Below are positions 49,638 through 60,240 of a DNA stretch of 64,000 nucleotides, in pieces. Within the stretch, counting starts at the first letter, position 1, and the number at the start of each line of letters is the position of its first letter. The notes under the pieces are model-generated. The model saw only the letters and a list, made by a program, of their open reading frames with translations, was not told the origin of the DNA and made no database searches. The stretch is from Tetrastigma voinierianum (lineage: Eukaryota; Streptophyta; Magnoliopsida; Vitales; Vitaceae). The translations under genes were made by a program, and so were the position numbers. The stretch lies in contig JAEQBH010001517.1 of assembly GCA_016808115.1 (NCBI GenBank), positions 1 through 64,000 on the forward strand, read 5' to 3'.

Positions 49638-49933
49638 GAAGCACTTCCTCCTCCATTATTTTAATTAACTACAATTAAGTCCTAATTACAATTAATTAAG
49701 TTAAGCATAATTAAAACTTAGTGGGGTATAATTAGTATATATTTAAGTATTTACTTTATTTTAACATAAAATTAAGCAATATAATTATTAAAATAATTAT
49801 CTAAATAATTTATATGTGGCCAAAAATAAATATTAAGACCCTTTGAAAATAAATACTTGGGGTTAAAATAAATATATAATTAGGAAAATTTTATTAATAA
49901 TCAATTAAAGCGGCTTTAAAGTGCAGTCTTACA
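49638..49933 (-). mobile_element. T2-F: reversed solo LTR, right part
   Basis: About 296 bp equal to the first ~300 bp of a T2 LTR in reverse (AT-rich, with GGCCAAAAATAAATATTAAG), ending CAGTCTTACA. It completes T2-F. Confidence 0.8.
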
Positions 49934-49938
49934 TTAAT
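49934..49938. repeat. Target-site duplication TTAAT, right copy
   Basis: TTAAT follows the LTR edge CAGTCTTACA at 49933 and restores the continuous T2-B LTR sequence. Confidence 0.82.
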
Positions 49939-51112
49939 CTTATTATTAATTATGTCTTTTCCATTAGATTGTCGGAATGGCTCAAAAAACTAGGAACGAC
50001 TGGCTGAAGCAGGTCGAGATCGATATATTCACGTGAGTTGATATCATATAGCTTATAACACATCGTTTGCATGCATAGTGTAGTGATACTTGGCATTTAA
50101 ATTGTATTCGGTCATCCAGGTACGGAATATTATTATTACTATTATTAATATTATATGCATATGAGATTAGCCGTGATTATGGATGAAAGTGTATTGTTGG
50201 ATGTGATATTCTTGAGCATTTAATAATGCAATGTTTGTAATAAATGGCAGGACATACCACGATGGGTTACACATCGGGGCCAGCGTCTTACGGTGTGTCA
50301 GTTATGTGCAGTTAATGATTATGGATATGAGTTCCAGTTTGGCGTTTCTCTCGGGATGTCGGGTAGGACCTGGTCGAGGCACGTTTCTCTCGGGGCGCCA
50401 GGCTATAGGTTATTAGTTAAGTGTTGACCTGGGTTAAGGACCTGCAGTCTCGAGCATTCTCTCGGGGGCGCAGTCTCATTGGATTGAGGAAAATGGTAAG
50501 GCTTATAACGTGGAGTATAGGTCCTGCTAATTGTTCTCGATTGATGTGATGTTTGTGTTATGACATGAACTATGCTGGGTGCGTATACATGATTATGTGA
50601 ATTTCTTTATTAATATGATTTTCATTACCACGTTTATATTATGAATTACTATAAGTATGTATAACATTTTGGTTGTAGTTGTGGTATAAATTATATGATA
50701 TTAACTCACTCTGAGGCGTGATCTCAATTTATTTTCCAGTCTTGTCGGTCATCCTTCTCAGATCCTTGATAACTTGGTCGAATTCTCTTCCTTCACCGGC
50801 GGTTACATGCTATTATGATATTATTAATCCTTGTCTATTTAATCTAGGTGTCACTGCAGTACTTCAGAATATTAGTATATTTTGTAATTCAGATAATTCT
50901 GTTTATTTTGTGTATGAAGATGGTGTATGTGAGAATTGAGATTTTATCTCTCCACAGCCAGTGTTTAGTATCCCGAGTATATTATATATGTATGTTGATA
51001 TATTGTGGTGTCCTGTGATAGTCGGTATGAAGCTGATTAGGTTGCTACGGGTTTCGATGGCCTTACGCCTGCATTCCCTAAGCGGTCTCGATCCCCCAGT
51101 TAGGTCGTGACA
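49934..51112 (+). mobile_element. 3' LTR of T2-B, second part
   Basis: It starts TTAATCTTATTATTAATTATG, the sequence that follows AAATC in the T2-B 5' LTR near 22660, and ends TAGGTCGTGACA. It has three minisatellite units near 50340-50470, like the T2-B 5' LTR. Confidence 0.87.
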
Positions 51113-52119
51113 TCGTAACTACATTCAAGCGCACCTTGAATTAAGTACGATCGAAGGATCTTGCCCTCTTCTTGCAACTAGAGGCAGAAGCGCCCGTGGT
51201 GAAGTGCACCGATCTATAATCCCTTGTCCAATAGCTCTTTGTATTCAGACTCCTCGTTTCCCATCAGGCTCAAAGTTGGTTCCATCCTATGCGGAGTCGC
51301 GAGATGGGTGAATTACGGTGTAACTCCCGATACCGAAGTCTACATCCTAGCAGGGAGGTAATCGGGTATCTAAATCACAACATCCACATATCGCACCTTA
51401 CTCGAGGAGTAGATCTAAGTCTAGTCTCACCTCGTCCTCTAGAGATAAAGCTAAGCTAGTAACCAGCCAACTATCTACGATGGACTCATATGCATTTGGG
51501 GCAAAATATCATACTTGTCCCCTGAAATACTACCAGCTGGGTGCAGATCCACACGTGTGTGGCGGTAATCCTCTAGCGCTCACAATCGATGCTGACCCAT
51601 GAAGCTATCGACCCGATCCATCCTCAGGGATGACCTCGAATTTTTGACATGTCCATAATTCTCAAAGTCCATTGTGAGTAGAGTCCCGAGATCTCCAACT
51701 ACGCAACCTCGACATATCATCCTTATTCGCCCCAATCCACAGGGGAGAACTCACGTCTACTTGACTCCTCTAAGGTCTGCAGAGGTCCTTGCCCATTTCC
51801 ACCTATTTGGGCCTCATTCTAGCTAGACGGCTAGTCTGGTGCAGTCGCGTCGAGAGGTAACCTCCATAGCCTCTAACACCTTCAATTCTGCATGAACCAA
51901 TGGTCGTCCACCATCGAATCTTTCCTCTGAGATGTCCAGGAGGATGATCGCCACTAAACCTGCGGGGTTACTAGGATCTTCTGTCTTCATGCGCATACTA
52001 GCGTCTTATAGCATTATTATGGCATACCTCTGGCCTCGGCAAAGTCATTGATCAAACGCGGTGTGCACGACCCGATTGCCGGGTGGACGTTCTCTGCGTC
52101 CTCGACCTCTACTAGCCAT
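51113..52119 (-). pseudogene. T1-outer gag start, protease region and RT N-terminus
   Basis: On the minus strand an ATG at 52119 opens a basic N-terminus MASRGRGRRERPPGNRVVHT, typical of chromovirus Gag. A zinc-knuckle-like remnant lies near 51815-51775. RT begins near 51330 with LKELL-like and LLDKGL phrases and runs to a LNVVT phrase at the break. This joins to the IKN phrase at 21188, as in the usual sequence LNKVTIKN. Only about 790 bp separate the gag ATG from the RT start, much less than the ~1.5 kb expected for gag plus protease, so an internal deletion is likely. Confidence 0.65.
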
Positions 52120-53950
52120 TTACGATTAACATGGCAGCGAGTCATCTAACTTTCATTGGATCCTAACTAGCAATGCGCGTACCAATAGACTTGACAACCA
52201 TGAACTAACACATTGCATTTTCTAGTGGCGCTAAATTTCTGACCCTTTCAATTCATTTATTTCAATAAGGTTCTAGGCTCTTGTTCATTTCATTATCCAA
52301 TTCCCTAAGGTCATAATTCATAACCTTAGTATTCAGCCTTTGATCCTATACGCATTACACCATGCATATAACTTCCTACGCAACTACCGCGCGATCACCA
52401 TTTCAAATGGTAGTTAAATCCAATACAGTATCTCTAAGGCATAATACAGCCCCGAGACACTAATCATACACATAACCCAATTCTTATCACTTAATCAATT
52501 TTGCCTTTAAAATATTGTTTCAACAAATTTTATTTTCAAAAATTTTATTTTTTGAAAATTTTATTTTTAAAATTTTATCAAAATTTATTTGATTTTATTT
52601 GATTTTTAAATATTTTTTTAAAATATTATTTTTCAAAAAATTTTATTTCCACCGATGAGCGGTGTTCATTTTTGGTGACTCGGAAAATCTGGGAGTCGAA
52701 CCGGATGTCAGCGAGTCGGGTCGTAAAGAAACCCCACCCGACCTAGCCTAGGCTGCGCACACCCGGTGGCACAATTTGCCAATGGCCGGCCGCCCGTAGC
52801 GCCCACACTTTGCCCACACCCGGCGCCCTGGCGTCAAAGCCTACCCGTGTCCGCCGCGCTGCTGCCCCTGCAGGTGCGGCACGCCCGGTACTGCGCGGCG
52901 CCACGAATATCTGCGTGCGCGCTCAGCGCGGCGCTTCGCTGGCAGCTCAGCGCTTCGCCCTTTGCGCTCCGCTGCGCCCGGCGCCCGTGCGCCGGCCCAG
53001 CGGCGCCCATCGCCACTTTGCCGCCGTGCGCGCCCAGCGCCAGCTGCGCCAACACCAGCGCCAGCCCAACGCCATCACTTGGGCGTGGCCCATCCAGTTA
53101 CGTACCAAATTTTTTTTTCATGATAATTATATATATATTTTTTCATTAATTCCAGCAGTATGAAAAACCACTAAAATCACTAAAAATCATTTTTTTTCAT
53201 ACTCTTTAATACTCAATTTAATTTATAAAAATTTATTTAACCCTCTTTTTCTTAAATTTCCTCCCAATAAATTCATAAAAATTTATTCCTCAGATTTTCT
53301 TCAACTTAGAAAATTATTTTCATCACCTAATAGGCTAAATAAATTTATAAAATTTATTCTTTTCCTTTTTTTTTTTTCCAGTTTTAGTACACTGTACAAC
53401 TCGACATATCTTCTACACATTTATGTGCTAATTACCAAGCACACATCATCCTATGCTATCAACCAAGCATATCACTCATAAAATTCCAATCACACTTAAC
53501 CCTTCACAGGTTCATATTATACTGTAGTATGCAAGCACACTTCACAAAATCCAATCACACAAAACACACAAAACACGTGCATGTAGTGTCCTAGTGTTAA
53601 CCCGTGATTTCCTAGGTAATCTCATACCTAAACCGAACATCAAACCACACCTAGTGGTGATGCTCTTCCTCGACCATGGCCTAAGCCCAAATTCTCAATC
53701 TATAGATTTCCATATACCTATACTCCACATTCTAAGACCCGTGGCCTAGACCCAAGTCCCTCAAGCCCTAGGTAATCATTATGCTAGCTTATAGACCTTC
53801 TCTAGGTATTTATAAACCTAAGCTTTGATACCAAGATTTGACGCTGGTATCAGATTTCAAGCGCCAGGTAATCCTAGCAGGGCACTACTGTTTCTGACTA
53901 CATATCCTGAGCTACAGCGCGGCCTTACTTCTGGTGTCGCTATCTACATA
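52120..53950 (-). mobile_element. Long untranslated leader of T1-outer with GC-rich block
   Basis: Between the PBS and gag lies ~1.8 kb. The AT-rich parts (52430-52650 and 53150-53830) match the leader of T1-E at 30590-30780 and 31440-32060. In the middle, 52690-53100 is a GC-rich block full of GCGCC phrases; its open frames (52766-53149 and 52810-53163, Ala/Pro/Arg-rich) look like composition artefacts. Confidence 0.65.
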
Positions 53951-53962
53951 GCTCTGATACCA
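53951..53962 (-). promoter_or_regulatory. Primer-binding site of T1-outer (initiator tRNA-Met type)
   Basis: GCTCTGATACCA on the plus strand is TGGTATCAGAGC on the minus strand, the standard site complementary to the 3' end of initiator methionine tRNA. It is five bases from the LTR edge at 53968. A similar phrase, GCTTTGATACCA, occurs at about 53823. Confidence 0.9.
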
Positions 53963-53967
53963 GGCAT

Positions 53968-56087
53968 TGACACCCCAAACCAGAGATTAGTTGACTACCC
54001 GAATCAACGTGGAATACTAGTGAATGTCAGTGACGAGCATTTATACGAAAAATGTGATCTCCTTTGTCACGGGGGCTCACCCGAATACAATACTGGAAAT
54101 GCACATCCCGGCTTGGGTCCAGTATATTCACAATATGAGTAAGCGTACTTAGGCCCTCATGCTCTCCTCATACTACAACCTTCTCATCAATAGTTTCAAA
54201 GAGTTAATAATTCATCTTGTACAACACATATAGTAAAATTAGAATTCTAATATATTTTTCCAAATCATAAGCCCTGGCCATTTCTTCTAAGACCACCTCT
54301 ATTAGCGTATACCGTCTCCTCTGCCCCCTTTAGCTCCCTATACGTAAAATAAAGGGGTCCAGCGGCGGGTGAGCTAAAGCTCGATGGGAGAATCGCCCTA
54401 AGTGTGCTACTCACCACCTAAGTGCAATGCAATGTTCCAAAGTAAACACACATTCGAGTAAAATGCATGATCTACTTGAATGTCTACATGACTTCAACTC
54501 GGATCCAGGAGTCCTCAGGCTCTCTCACACTTTGCCTACAAACCTTGTACATGAGAATTATTATTTCATTAGTGGACAACCCTCGGAGTGTATATATATA
54601 TCAATTGGGCGCTCAGGCGATTGATATATAAATTGTTTGTGGACTACCCTCAGATGTGAATGTCTCGATTGGGCGCTCAGGCGATTGATATTTTAAGTTT
54701 ATCAGCCCCTTCTATCGATAATTAATATTTTAGACTACCTCCAGAACCATTTTCCTCTAGACTTATCTCATGCACTCACTCACATAATCTACGGGGTGAT
54801 CAGTGCATATGGAATGCATGTATGCGGTTCAATCTGATCCCAATCACATCTGAATATATAAACATGAATATACTCGCATAATTAAAATCACCACCAAATC
54901 ATGTTATGCAATTATACATTTCATCCCATCAAAATTAACTCACTTGGGCTAATGATCAAACAAGAGCAATTTAATTTAAATTACTCGATAAGCACTTACC
55001 TTTTCACACAAAAATACATTTTAGAACACGGTTTCGAGATAATAGTGGAAACCTAGGTTACAATTCAGAAAATCACAAATCAGCGGTTCACTTAGTGAAC
55101 CGCAATCCACGACCATTCGGGACCAATGCATACGAGCAACCATTTAATGCATAAAGTTAACGCCCACACCCGAAGTGGTATCTACGGGCCGGCCATAAAT
55201 CTCAAAAGAATTCCTCTGATTGATTCCACATGTTTGGGACCGATCCGCGACCATTCAGGCATTTTCCATACACATACATAATTTTAAGCAACATTTTCGA
55301 AATTTAAAGACCCAACAGCCCCTCTAAGTTTCTGGCGATCCACGGCCATCCAGAAAATCCCAAAAAATTCCTGAAAGTTGGTCCCATGTTTTGGAGACCG
55401 ATCAAACTGGCTCCCTCCGGCCTCGAAACAAATCAGAAACCTTGAAAAACCCTTAAAAATGGGAATAAAAACACAAGTAGGAAAATCCTACCTCTTGGAG
55501 TTGTCAAAAACTATAAACCGAGGTCCATAGTAGCCCTCTCAGCGTAGAGCATTCTCCCTCTTGGCTGCAAACTAAACGATTGGATCTCTGGCAAGCCTAG
55601 AGAGAGAAGCAAGCTTCTCTCTCTAAAAAAAGAATTCGGCTGCTACTGGACAAAATCTCATTTTGCTCTTTTTGGTTGGTGGAGAAGACAACCATGTTCA
55701 CTAATTGTCTTGTAGTGACTTAAACTTCTTTAAAAATGACCATTGCTTCCCTCATTTCCAGTTGATATTCGGCACTATCTCGTGAGTCCATTTTCATCAT
55801 TCTCTACTCCTTACCACTTATGGTACCTTGAGTACATACTATATGTGTCTTTCGTCGCATCGAAAATCGTTTTATTGCGGGCGCGATCTTCGGCGTGTCG
55901 ACTCAGACTGTCTCGAAAAATTATAATTTTACGTGTAACTAGATTTTCTTGACCGTTCCGCGGTACAATCCGTTTAGTCATCCAGAGATCTCTGAAATTG
56001 ATGCGGTTTTTAGCAGTAATTACAATGTTGTAATTGAAATTACGATTTTGCCCTTATTTCAGAAATTGAAATTTCTCGGGTCTTACA
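53968..56087 (-). mobile_element. 5' LTR of T1-outer
   Basis: It runs from TGACACCCC, beside the PBS complement, to GGTCTTACA at 56087, beyond which hAT coding sequence resumes. It pairs with 16549-18682 and is closer to it than to the T1-E LTRs; for example both contain the TCAATTTGGGC/GTGGACTACC blocks and the GAATTCGGCTGCTACTGGAC block. Confidence 0.87.
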
Positions 56088-56433
56088 AAGACCACGGGTC
56101 TAGGAGAGCTGGTCCAGGTATTGGAGCCACTGGAAAGCTATATAAAGGTCGACAACGAAGGATGACACACCACAATGAGAATTCATTGTCGGCTAGTTGA
56201 GTCTATATGACATTGTCACTCCATATAGTGATTCATCCAATGACTTAACATATTTTCCTCTCTTACACAATGAGTTATGGTCAGCCTTCTTCAAATCCTT
56301 TGGCTTCGTGATGAAGAAATATGGAATGATAAATTATCCTCATGTTGAACAAATGTCATTCCACATTCCATATCAAATGCAACAAGGATTTCAAACGAAC
56401 ATGTGGGTAAACCCCGAATTTCCTATCCATTGA
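56088..56433 (+). pseudogene. hAT-family transposase pseudogene, part 2 (C-terminal tail)
   Basis: Right after the LTR end at 56087 the frame reads DHGSRRAGPGIGATGK. This is the phrase that follows the FTHA(S/T)..DE segment in this hAT subfamily, so it continues the break at 16548. It goes on with RQRRM, a SLSAS phrase, and a Tyr/Gln-rich tail containing YPHVEQMSF and a final FPIH before the stop at 56431-56433. One frame change lies near 56197. The sequence AAGAC at 56088-56092 matches AAATT at 16544-16548 in position as the expected 5-bp target duplication, but only two of five bases agree. Confidence 0.82.
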
Positions 56434-57019
56434 GAGGTTTTGGGTACAATTCAAGACATTTATGCATGATATGTTCAATCTTAAAATCAATATTATCGAA
56501 ACACCATGTCCTGGTATGAGTATTGTCTTCACCAAAATGGGATCCTTTTATCAAATGTTACAATGAAACCACATCGATCTTCATTTTGGTTTTAAAAGCT
56601 CATTGCAATGGAATCTCAATGTGTATATTTGATTATTAGTGTCATTTTTACATTTTTATAAAGTATTTCCATGAATTTCAAAGTATTTTGTTAATTATGA
56701 TATATCGTCGGCAGATATTTCCATCCTTGGCATTTGCCATTAGTCTTCCAAAGGCTACTTGAGGATGAAATCAAAAGAAATCTTCGGGGGTTGAAAATAG
56801 TTATTTTCTTCTCCTCAAAGTGTGTTATACCAAACCCTTGTAAATTTTAGGGCTTTATTTATAAAGAACAATTGGACTTTGGTCAGTAGAGCTTACCAAA
56901 GTAAGGAGAAGATAGAACTATGGGTTCATAGTCAGTTAATATTAAACCATCTCACAAATAATCCATAATTAATATATACAATTATATAATTAAAATTGTA
57001 ATATGATTATACTTAGTTG
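56434..57019. other. 3' flank of the hAT gene, nothing recognised
   Basis: AT-rich sequence after the hAT stop codon. It presumably includes the 3' end of the hAT transposon, but I found no terminal inverted repeat matching the left side. Confidence 0.4.
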
Positions 57020-58068
57020 GATAGTTGGATGTGGAGTTTTGAACTCAAAGGTGAGTATACTGTAAAAAGTGGGTATAAATATCTTTCTGGTTTCCATGCT
57101 TCGCCCAACATGTGTAAAAGTAAAACAATCATAAATTGACATAAGTTATGGCAGCTCCATACTCCAACAAAGACTTCTTCTTTTTTCTTTTTGGAGAGCA
57201 TGCTCTCCTTATCCTCCCAACTTCATGCAAGCTCTTTGGTCTCAAGGGAAGGCTTAAGATCTAATGATCTGCCCATGTTGTAGGATTTTATGCTTTAGAA
57301 ATAATTTGAGTAGTTAGCCAAAATTAATAATGAGCCTTTAGATCTTCATACTAGCTAATTAGTGACATAACTCATTAATTAATTGTTTAAGAGGTAAAAA
57401 CCCAATAAGGCGGGAGTTTGGTTATTTGATAGATGCAAAAGTCTAAGTGATCGAGGATTGATTGCTTGTCAAACAAGTACTAACCACATAATGTTAAGGA
57501 TTTTGAGTCTATAAATAGACCCATCTCCCTAAGACTTTCATACATTCTCCTTAGGGCTTTTACACACATACACGGGTGTTCTTTCATCTAATCTCTAAAG
57601 TAACTAGGCTGAATAAAATACATCCGCGATTAGAGTAGCTCGAAAGGTTCCGCACCAAAAGGTTGATAAACTCTAAGGATGATAACATTAGTTTATCACA
57701 CATCTTATTCAATCATAATCCAGGTTTTCGTTGTACATTGATACCTTCACCTCTTGCTCGGGCTTCGTCAAATGCAATACAAATGCATCGATATTCCAAC
57801 ATTCTCAGACCATCGGCTTTGGATTTATTACACCTAAGGATAGGGGCGAAACGATAACCACAAGGAAAGGTTGTGTGCATGGCTCGATGGATACATTTGA
57901 AGTTGAGGCTTTAAATTGTAGGCTCTATGGCCCCGGTTAAAAAATAAATGAATTCAAGTCCCACCAGATAACTCTTCTTTCAGCACTTTATACTCCTTTT
58001 CATTACATCATTGTTGATTCCTATTTAATAAATTCTCTCCTTTTATAAAAAAAAAAAAAAAAAAAAAA
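57020..58068 (+). mobile_element. LINE (L1-type) 3' end with poly(A), interrupted
   Basis: At 57038-57280 the plus strand reads as a reverse-transcriptase zinc-binding (zf-RVT) remnant: GEYTVKSGYKYL, then KLWQLHTPTKTSSFFFWRA and, near the end, a CPCC-type phrase. At 57755-57930 an RNase H-like (RVT_3) remnant reads GFVKCNTNASIF, GFGFI and FEVEALNCR, matching the usual first Asp and Glu-containing helix of plant LINE RNase H domains. A 22-A tail is at 58047-58068. The 57281-57720 stretch between the two domains is unlike LINE sequence and looks like an inserted LTR. Stop codons show decay. Confidence 0.75.
57279..57700 (+). mobile_element. Possible solo LTR inside the LINE
   Basis: It begins near TGTTGTAGGATT and contains TATAAATA at 57510-57517, followed by a CT-rich, ACACACATACAC leader, an LTR-like core promoter layout. 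The right end is uncertain (ACA near 57688 or 57700). No target duplication was found. It separates two LINE domains that are normally closer together. Confidence 0.35.
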
Positions 58069-60240
58069 CTCGATATGTCCACATGTCTAGCTCAAACTCA
58101 ATTAGATTGAGCGTTCAAAGTTTAAAATCAGAATATCCACGGAAATAGAGGTTATCCATCCTAATCTCAAAAAAGCGAGACATATTCATTGCTGGAGTTT
58201 TAAGAACTATATGAAAATTGTTACTATATATCCCAAAAACTCTTTTTGGTGAGAAAGAGCATCTCTAGTAAAGATTAAAAGGAAAAAGTATGTATAAGTG
58301 CTAATTTGAAAATAATTGTACATACATTAGTAAAAATTGAATTTATATAGTTAGAGGCTACTCTCTCTAAAATATAATTATAAATAAGTTAATATATTAT
58401 CATAATTGTGAATATCTTATCATAATAATAGAATGCTTGCTAACCAAGGATCAAATATTAGTAAACATGAATATATCGGTACCCAGATTTCTGCGGATAT
58501 ATCATAAATGCTCAAGTGGAAATGTTAGTGGATATTTTACAAAATATCTGTTAATTAAAGTATTCAAATATTTAATATGTTTTTTAACAAAATATTAAAA
58601 ACTAAACAAGAATATATACATACTAAAATTATTTTGAAGTAACTATACAAAATGATAATATCATTAACTTTTGATTTTTTTTAATTTTTAAACTACATTT
58701 CTAATTATTTATTAACAATAATTATATTTATTAAAACATATTTCTTCAAATGTAAAATAAATAAATTATTTTATGATTTATAAAATATTTAATTTGTTAA
58801 AAATATTCTCTACCGTGATAGAAAGGAATATAGCAACAGTTACACAGTAATACAAGTTAGCCATAGCTTGAGGAGAAATATTGCTTAGCGCGAAGTGGTG
58901 ATAAATGACCGACTCTCGTGGGTATATTGTGTCGACCTCTGATAATTGATAAATATCCAACCGATTTTGATTTTGTTTCATGATACCATAACTATGTAGT
59001 ACATTTGCTAGTTATACTATTATATTGTTGATCTATAATTATTTTTTTAAAGGGTAAAGTGAATCCTTATAAATCTAATTCTTATTAATGCATGTACAAT
59101 ACTTTTCAAAATTGGTAATTTGATACCTTTTCCCCAAATTAGTGCCACACAAGGTTTCTTTCATAGGGTCATAGAAGATGAAGTAGATATCTCTTCCAAA
59201 CTTTTCCATTATGTGGATCAAATCATCCTCATTCATTTCTCTGTAATGAAGGTTAGTGAGCTTTTATGCTATTGAAAGTATTAAATAATTATTATTAAAA
59301 TTAGTTCCATTGATTACCTTAGAGAAATGAAGAGTGGATTATCAGAAATAAGAATTAATCTTGGATCATAAAAGGTACTTTCGAATGACTGATATGTCAC
59401 ACATTTATTTGTTTATCACAAAAGTTTTCTCTTAAATACCCCTTACATGATTTTGTTTTTTTCATGATATTTCTGTGTATTTTGGTTGTGTATAAAATTT
59501 ATATAATATTAATAATATATTAAGTTTAAAATTAAATTTCCAAATTAACCATAAGGCTAACTTGATACAAAGGGTGATGTAACTCTGAAAGGTCCTGGAG
59601 CTTGATCGAGTATTGATCATGAGTAAAATAAAACCCAATAAATTATTTAAAATTTTTTATTCAAGGAGACAATATAATTGGAAAAAAATATTTAAATATT
59701 TTTTAACTTTAACTACAGTAAAAATTCTAAAAGTGGTAGAGACAAATGCCTTTGTATATCATGGATCCATCCTAGGCTACAGTTCTGAAACATAATATTA
59801 TAACTATATAACATGAGTGAATAAGTAGGAGAAATAGTAGTTTTAATATATTGCTTTTTCATATTTTTTTAATGAATTAAATATAAATATTTATTTGTAT
59901 TCTTGCTTTTCTTTTTTTTTTTTCTTAATATTTTTTGATCAAATATTACTTGAAGATTCATAAATAATCAATTGGAAGAAAAAAAACTATAGAAGGGAGA
60001 AAATGATTTGTATTATTGAGTTCATAACTTCATATGATGCTTCTACAGAATCCATCATATATAGTCTTCATTTTACAATATGAAATATACAAATATTTAT
60101 GTTTTGTGGGAAATTATTTATCAAATTACAAAAAGGCTCGAATATTTTAGTTGAAGTATTTAGGTGGGTATTATGGTAACAAGAAATACAAGCGTGCCTA
60201 TTCAAAGTCCCAAATCATACATCCACGTCGCTCTAGAGAG
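58069..60240. other. AT-rich intergenic DNA, no gene seen
   Basis: It consists of AT-rich unique-looking sequence with short T and A runs. Short ORFs (58778-58981 on the minus strand, 59613-59795 on the plus strand) have no recognisable features. Confidence 0.5.

Larger units (their letters stand above)
21189..51112 (+). mobile_element. T2-B: full Ty3/gypsy element, split by two nested insertions
   Basis: With 27528-34293 and 37078-49933 removed, this is about 10.3 kb. It has a 2.67-kb 5' LTR, Met-type PBS, gag, protease, RT, RNase H, integrase, a chromodomain-like C-terminus, PPT and a 3' LTR. The order and the ~2.6-kb LTRs suggest a Tekay/Del-like chromovirus related to T2-C. It interrupts the RT of T1-outer. 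Left flank ATGTA (21184-21188) and right flank TCGTA (51113-51117) are a plausible but imperfect target duplication. Confidence 0.82.
16549..56087 (-). mobile_element. T1-outer: full Ty3/gypsy element, split by a nested insertion
   Basis: Removing 21189-51112 leaves about 9.6 kb with ~2.1-kb LTRs at both ends (TGTGACACCCC-type left edge, CTTACA right edge). A PBS complement lies beside the right LTR and a PPT complement beside the left LTR, so the element is on the minus strand. In element order it has 5' LTR (56087-53968), PBS, a long leader, gag from 52119, RT split at 51113/21188, RNase H, integrase and a chromovirus-like C-terminal region, then PPT and 3' LTR. Long LTRs, a Met-type PBS and the end phrase of gag-pol suggest a Tekay/Del-like chromovirus. 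It sits inside the hAT transposase gene. Confidence 0.8.

Noticed and set aside
52766..53163. Ala/Pro/Arg-rich frames of 127 and 117 residues
   Set aside because: They lie in the GC-rich leader block of T1-outer, overlap in different frames and show no domain.
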